DNA of 64,000 bases from Sutcliffiella horikoshii (GTDB taxonomy: Bacteria; Bacillota; Bacilli; Bacillales; Bacillaceae_I), in assembly GCA_001636495.1 (NCBI GenBank), contig KV440964.1:2434666-2498665 (forward strand), read 5' to 3'. How positions within the stretch are numbered: position 1 is the stretch's first letter; each line of letters begins with the position of its first letter. Shown here in pieces: positions 60,499-64,000 of the stretch. The notes below the pieces were generated by a model that did no database searches, was not told the DNA's origin, and saw only the letters and a list, made by a program, of their open reading frames with translations. Position numbers and translations under genes: made by a program.

Positions 60499-60650
60499 GC
60501 TGTGGATTGGAGCCAAATGGCGAAGACTCCAGCGGGGGAGTAGCGACAATCTTGAGACCCCGCAGGGCGTAGCCCGAGGAGGCTCAAGGTCGCCCCGCGG
60601 AAAGCGAAGTCGTTTGCGGAAAGGAACAGCGGCGATCAACCAAACCACTA
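60499..60650. repeat. GC-rich intergenic element copy 4 (inverted relative to copy 3)
   Basis: In opposite orientation to copy 3, it shows GACTCCAGCGGGGGAG, GAGACCCCGCAGG, CCGAGGAGGCTC and CGCCCCGCGGAAAGCG. Boundaries are less clear; its ends (GGATTGG / CGATCAACC) are only roughly complementary. The two copies could pair over about 110 nt in an RNA read across both. Apart from the repeats I see nothing else in 60252-60672. Confidence 0.75.
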
Positions 60651-60672
60651 AAGTTTGTTGCTTTAAAGGACC

Positions 60673-60693
60673 GGGCGATTACTGCCCTTTTTT
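60673..60693 (+). terminator. Terminator-like hairpin after the fetAB-like pair
   Basis: GGGC pairs with GCCC around a 7-nt loop, followed by TTTTTT. The short stem makes it weak. Confidence 0.5.
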
Positions 60694-60703
60694 ATGATAT
60701 AAA

Positions 60704-61507
60704 TTAACTTCCGGTACTTGTAAAAGCGCGGATCCCTCTATTCCAGAACCAATAGGCAATCATAAATGAAAGGATGGCAATGGCAGGAGTAATGAGTGCC
60801 ATCGCTACCATTGATTCTTTTTCGAAAAAATAGGTTGCAGGGTAATAGGCCGTAAATCCATAAGGTATGAGCCAGGTAATGATTAATGTGACAATCTTTG
60901 GGTAAATGGTCAAAGGATACCTAGCAAATTCACTTAACTGAAATACCGAAACGACAATTGGAAGACTGTCCACCATCCAGAAGGAAAAGGTAATAAAAAA
61001 TAGGTTGATGGCTACAAATAGAATCCCACTTGAAAGAATGAAAACGAATAGTAAGAGTAAACTCTGTATCGTCCATTCAATCTGCAAGTTTACACTGGCG
61101 ATTGTCAGGACAATTCCGCCGATGATCAGCTGCCCGAATCCATCCTGTTGCACTCTTTCTGCTACTATTTGAAAGAGGGGATTGACTGGTCGCAATAATA
61201 GTCTGTCAAAGTTACCCGACCTTATATACTGCCATCCGAGCGTCCATAAATTATCAAAGAATATATGGTGGATGGAGCGACCTAAAAAGGCGATTGCATA
61301 TATGAACAAAATCTCATAATAAGTCCAACCCTTGAGAACTTCTATATGATCGAATACTATTTTCAAGAAGAAGAGTGCGGTAAATTGTTGGACCATAACA
61401 GAAAACAATCCGATGAAAAAGTCTGCTTTATATTCCATCATTACTTTTAAATGATTGCTAAAGTATTTTCCGTATAAGAACGCATATCGTTTATACTTTT
61501 TCCACAT
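60704..61507 (-). CDS. ABC-2 type exporter permease (DUF990-like)
   Basis: A 267-residue membrane protein with six helices, starting MWKKYKRYAFLYGKYFSNHLK. The IRSGNFDRLLLRPVNPLFQI motif in the first half is typical of ABC-2/DUF990 permeases. ATG 61507 follows TTGGAGGG and overlaps the end of the next permease by a few bases, indicating coupling. It forms a heterodimeric exporter with that permease and the upstream ATPase. Substrate unknown. Confidence 0.85.
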   Translation of the reverse strand: MWKKYKRYAFLYGKYFSNHLKVMMEYKADFFIGLFSVMVQQFTALFFLKIVFDHIEVLKGWTYYEILFIYAIAFLGRSIHHIFFDNLWTLGWQYIRSGNFDRLLLRPVNPLFQIVAERVQQDGFGQLIIGGIVLTIASVNLQIEWTIQSLLLLFVFILSSGILFVAINLFFITFSFWMVDSLPIVVSVFQLSEFARYPLTIYPKIVTLIITWLIPYGFTAYYPATYFFEKESMVAMALITPAIAILSFMIAYWFWNRGIRAFTSTGS

Positions 61508-61511
61508 AGGG

Positions 61512-62303
61512 CTACCCTCCAAACACGGTCACTTTTTTTACTGCTTGAGCCCAGACGACACGTACGATGACAAATAAGACGCCAAGCCAAAACAATTGGG
61601 TGGCGAATGCGATAAATGCTTCAGGTCCCATTGGTATTTGTCCTGTGTATATGGCGACAGGTACAAAGATCATCGACTGGAAGGGGAGGTAGCTACTCAC
61701 TTCCTGGAACCAACCGGGAAATAGGGTGAGAGGAATGAGCGCACCCGAAAAGAATTTGACGATGGCCTCGCGCAATACCCTTAACCCCCATACATTGACA
61801 GTCCAGAATGCCAATACTCCAATAATCAGGTCTATTTGTGTTCCAATAAGGATTCCTACAAGCATGCTGGCAAAGAATAAGACAGCGCTTTCCCAGGAAA
61901 GGGGGGCTTGAATGCCGATAAAAATAATGGCCACTAGAAAAATAGGAATGGTTGTACGAACAAAACTGTTGGCTTTAGAACCCAAATCCATAAAAATCAA
62001 TTTTGTCAGATAATCATATGGCTTGAGTAATTCCAACGCGATATCACCATTTTTAATATTCCTGGCCATCTCATTCGCGGCTCCAGAAACATAATTTTCT
62101 AACATCATGGCAATGACAACATAGGTGGTCATGGATTCAAAAGAAATGGAAGAAATCTCCGTTCGATTCTGGAATACCGCCACCCAGAAAAAGTACATGA
62201 TGACTAACCGGAGCAATGTAGAGACGACGTCAGCCCAGTACCAGGCTAAGTAGGCTGTCTCGACTTTAATTTGAGACTTTAACAGCTCCAAGTACTTCCG
62301 CAT
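61512..62303 (-). CDS. ABC-2 type exporter permease (second subunit)
   Basis: A 263-residue membrane protein with six helices (starts MRKYLELLKSQIKVETAYLAW). IKNGDIALELLKPYDYLTKLI corresponds to the same motif as in its partner. It overlaps the ATPase gene by 38 bp and the other permease slightly, so the three genes are translationally linked. The arrangement ATPase-permease-permease resembles exporters linked to lipid or drug transport in Bacillaceae. Confidence 0.85.
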   Translation of the reverse strand: MRKYLELLKSQIKVETAYLAWYWADVVSTLLRLVIMYFFWVAVFQNRTEISSISFESMTTYVVIAMMLENYVSGAANEMARNIKNGDIALELLKPYDYLTKLIFMDLGSKANSFVRTTIPIFLVAIIFIGIQAPLSWESAVLFFASMLVGILIGTQIDLIIGVLAFWTVNVWGLRVLREAIVKFFSGALIPLTLFPGWFQEVSSYLPFQSMIFVPVAIYTGQIPMGPEAFIAFATQLFWLGVLFVIVRVVWAQAVKKVTVFGG

Positions 62304-63294
62304 GTTCAGGCCCCCGTTCGTATATTTCCTGTACCACTTTCTCTATACCGAGCTCTGTTATGGTAAAGTCCTGGACCGGGTAGTCCTTCATCACTTCCTT
62401 CATAATCTCACTTCCAGAAATCACCGTGCTGTTAAAATGCAACAAAAAATGATTTGCTTCCTCCGGTTCTTCAAGATGAACCGACGTTTTCAAGGAAGAA
62501 GGGAGGATAAATAGGTTGGAGGAGTCAATTTCCATCTTTATTGTCCTGTTATATCTTGTTTGCTGCTTTAGAGCAAGCAGGCTTCCATCATAGATAACAC
62601 TGCCCTTGTCGATAATGATGATACGATGACAAAGCTCTTCGATATCCTGCATGTCATGGGTAGTTAAAATGATAGTGGTCTGATGTTCCCGGTTCATTTG
62701 TTTAATGAATTGACGGATTTTTATTTTTACCGAAGCGTCAAGACCAATTGTCGGCTCATCCAAGTATACAACGGATGGGTTGTGTAGAAAGGCTGCTGCC
62801 AGCTCACAGCGCATTTTTTGCCCGAGTGAAAGCTGTCTGACCGGAATGGGTAAAAGCGTTTCTAAATCTAACACTTCTTTAAATCTAGCAAGATTTCTTT
62901 CATAGACATCTTGCGGAACTTCGTATATATGTTTTAATAGTTCAAGAGATTCCTGTACTGGAATATCCCAAAAAAGCTGGGTCCGCTGTCCGAAAACGGC
63001 ACCGATACTTTTGGCGTTTTTTGTTCTCTCTATGTATGGGGTGATACCATTCACTGTTACAGAGCCTTCATCAGGAGTGAGGATTCCACTGATCATTTTG
63101 ATGGTAGTGGATTTACCTGCCCCATTAGACCCGATATACCCTACTATCTCACCTTTGGGGATGGTGAAACTAATATCATTTACCGCTGTCTTCTTCACGT
63201 ATTTTCTTTTGAACAATGCTTTCACCGCGCCAGACAGACCCGGATCCCTTTCGAACAAACGATAGTGTTTGCTAATGTTTTTTACTTCAATCAT
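62266..63294 (-). CDS. ABC exporter ATP-binding protein
   Basis: A 342-residue ABC ATPase: Walker A GSNGAGKSTTIK, signature LSLGQKMRCELAAAF, Walker B VVYLDEPTIGLD and H-loop TTHDMQ. The N terminus carries an insert (ERDPGLSGAVKALFKRKYVKK) before the fold, as in the natA/DUF990-linked exporters. An extra C-terminal domain of about 100 residues is present. First gene of the three-gene operon; GGAGGG before ATG. The signature reads LSLGQ rather than the usual LSGGQ. Confidence 0.88.
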   Translation of the reverse strand: MIEVKNISKHYRLFERDPGLSGAVKALFKRKYVKKTAVNDISFTIPKGEIVGYIGSNGAGKSTTIKMISGILTPDEGSVTVNGITPYIERTKNAKSIGAVFGQRTQLFWDIPVQESLELLKHIYEVPQDVYERNLARFKEVLDLETLLPIPVRQLSLGQKMRCELAAAFLHNPSVVYLDEPTIGLDASVKIKIRQFIKQMNREHQTTIILTTHDMQDIEELCHRIIIIDKGSVIYDGSLLALKQQTRYNRTIKMEIDSSNLFILPSSLKTSVHLEEPEEANHFLLHFNSTVISGSEIMKEVMKDYPVQDFTITELGIEKVVQEIYERGPEHAEVLGAVKVSN

Positions 63295-63442
63295 GTTCTA
63301 ACCCTCCTAGACTTTCCAAATGAAAGCACTGACAAATGAATATTATAAACATATATCATAAAAAATGGAAGATTTTTTCTTTGGGAATTCTTTTAATCGA
63401 ATATAAAATTATATCGCATCTTTAATAGCACGCACCCAATGA

Positions 63443-63474
63443 AAAAAGGATAAACCCCATTGGGTTCATCCCTT
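63443..63474 (-). terminator. Terminator of the paiB-like gene
   Basis: On the minus strand GGATGAACCC pairs with GGGTTTATCC around AATG, followed by TTTTTTC; it overlaps the stop codon. Confidence 0.75.
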
Positions 63475-64000
63475 AGTTATTTTGTCTGCTCTATGAAGAT
63501 CTTTTTCCATTAATTTCGCAATCTCGTTTGAGTCGTAATGAGTCTGTTTTTTCAGTTGTTCAATGACACGTTCCTTCCTTAACCTGGAGTGGTGTTGGTT
63601 TAATTTCCACTTACCCTCTAGCTTCTCCACTTGCATTCTCAAGCCTACAATTCCATTTAACATACTATCCACAGTGTCTTGGTTATCGTCTAGTCCCCAT
63701 GGGTTTTCAAACCCTTTTTCATAGAAATCCGTTGCTTCTTTCAATATATGTTTCAGCGATTTCTCATCCTGGACAATCTCTATTTTTCCGTTAGCATGTG
63801 CACTTACATAGTTCCAGGTAGATACAGTGTTTTCCTCTTCGTACCAAGAAGCGGAAATATAGGCATGAGGACCGGTGAATACTGCAAGGGCACGAGTGTC
63901 ATTCAGTGATTTCCATTGAGGGTTTGCTTTTGCCATATGCGATAGGAGGATGATGGAACCATCCTCCTTGTGAGAAACGATAAAAGGAAGGTGTGTGGCA
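63466..64000 (-). CDS. paiB: FMN-binding negative regulator PaiB-like, 5' end outside the window
   Basis: The frame reads without stop from the window edge to TAA at 63466: about 178 residues, against roughly 205 in the full family. At the edge ATHLPFIVSHKEDGSIILLSHMAKANPQWK matches PaiB, then FTGPHAYISASWYEEENTVSTWNYVSAH, the split-barrel flavin-binding core. PaiB is a split-barrel protein tied to transcriptional control of protease and sporulation genes in B. subtilis. The Met at 63936 is internal, not the start. Confidence 0.88.
   Translation of the reverse strand, partial: ATHLPFIVSHKEDGSIILLSHMAKANPQWKSLNDTRALAVFTGPHAYISASWYEEENTVSTWNYVSAHANGKIEIVQDEKSLKHILKEATDFYEKGFENPWGLDDNQDTVDSMLNGIVGLRMQVEKLEGKWKLNQHHSRLRKERVIEQLKKQTHYDSNEIAKLMEKDLHRADKITKG

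Noticed and set aside
60217-60697. Open frames on both strands across the GC-rich elements
   Set aside because: They arise from the stop-poor GC-rich repeat copies; no RBS or family signature, and the same element in other places is interrupted by stops.
1-64000. Prophage, plasmid, or genomic island
   Set aside because: Gene order follows the Bacillus core throughout, with no integrase, transposase, tRNA attachment site or composition shift that I can see by eye.

Overview
The window is a chromosomal segment of an endospore-forming Bacillaceae (low-GC Firmicute). Gene content and order follow the Bacillus subtilis ypjA-to-topB neighbourhood closely: ypjAB, mazG-like/dapB/mgsA/bshB1/bshA/cca/birA, panBCD, dinG, ypmAB, aspB, asnS, dnaD, nth, ypoC, ponA/recU, yppC-G with sspM, mrfAB (yprAB), cotD, ypsA, gpsB, rnpB, ypsC, ypvA, ypwA, bpsAB, dynA, ypbS, ypcP, ypdQ/ypeP, cspD, topB. 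Bacillithiol genes, spore coat proteins and several SASPs confirm a spore former. A relative of Sutcliffiella or Rossellomorea is a guess. There is no rRNA, tRNA, prophage, classical IS or CRISPR array.

Layout. 1-8.7 kb: a sporulation protein, a membrane zinc protease and a YitT protein, then a tightly coupled (+) operon for lysine/cell-wall precursor, methylglyoxal, bacillithiol, tRNA CCA end and biotin control. 8.7-11.1 kb: panBCD behind a roughly 200-nt leader with a terminator-like hairpin. 11.1-20.2 kb: a DinG homologue whose helicase motifs are eroded, a metal-ligand-less ComEC-like domain protein, ypmA-ypmB-aspB, asnS and dnaD-nth-ypoC. 20.2-23.8 kb: ponA and recU on the minus strand. 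23.8-30.8 kb: small sporulation-linked genes (sspM, yppD-G and orphans), an Hsp20, and an MprF-like flippase with a shortened catalytic domain. 30.8-36.8 kb: the DNA repair pair mrfAB behind a LexA-like box, cotD, ypsA, gpsB and RNase P RNA. 36.9-45.4 kb: rRNA methyltransferase, an Fe-S helicase, M32 peptidase, GNAT, the type III polyketide pair bpsAB and a tiny gene behind a perfect 7-1-7 Fur box. 45.7-51.7 kb: dynA with a coupled nucleotidyltransferase and small genes, a sulfurtransferase and a SASP-like gene. 51.7-58.7 kb: ypcP, sspL, two RNase H-fold genes, cspD, topB. 58.7-64 kb: FetAB-like transporter, an ABC-2 exporter operon, partial paiB.

Two intergenic repeat families recur. The first is a roughly 130-bp GC-rich element with inverted ends, present in four copies, one of them flanked by a 14-bp direct repeat. 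The second is palindromic units with a 52-bp period at two loci. The most unusual coding observations are the ATPase-dead DinG, the metal-ligand-less ComEC-like domain protein and the truncated MprF-like protein. The most unusual regulatory ones are the Fur-controlled micropeptide unit, the LexA-like box in front of mrfAB and the panBCD leader. I saw no single large undescribed system.
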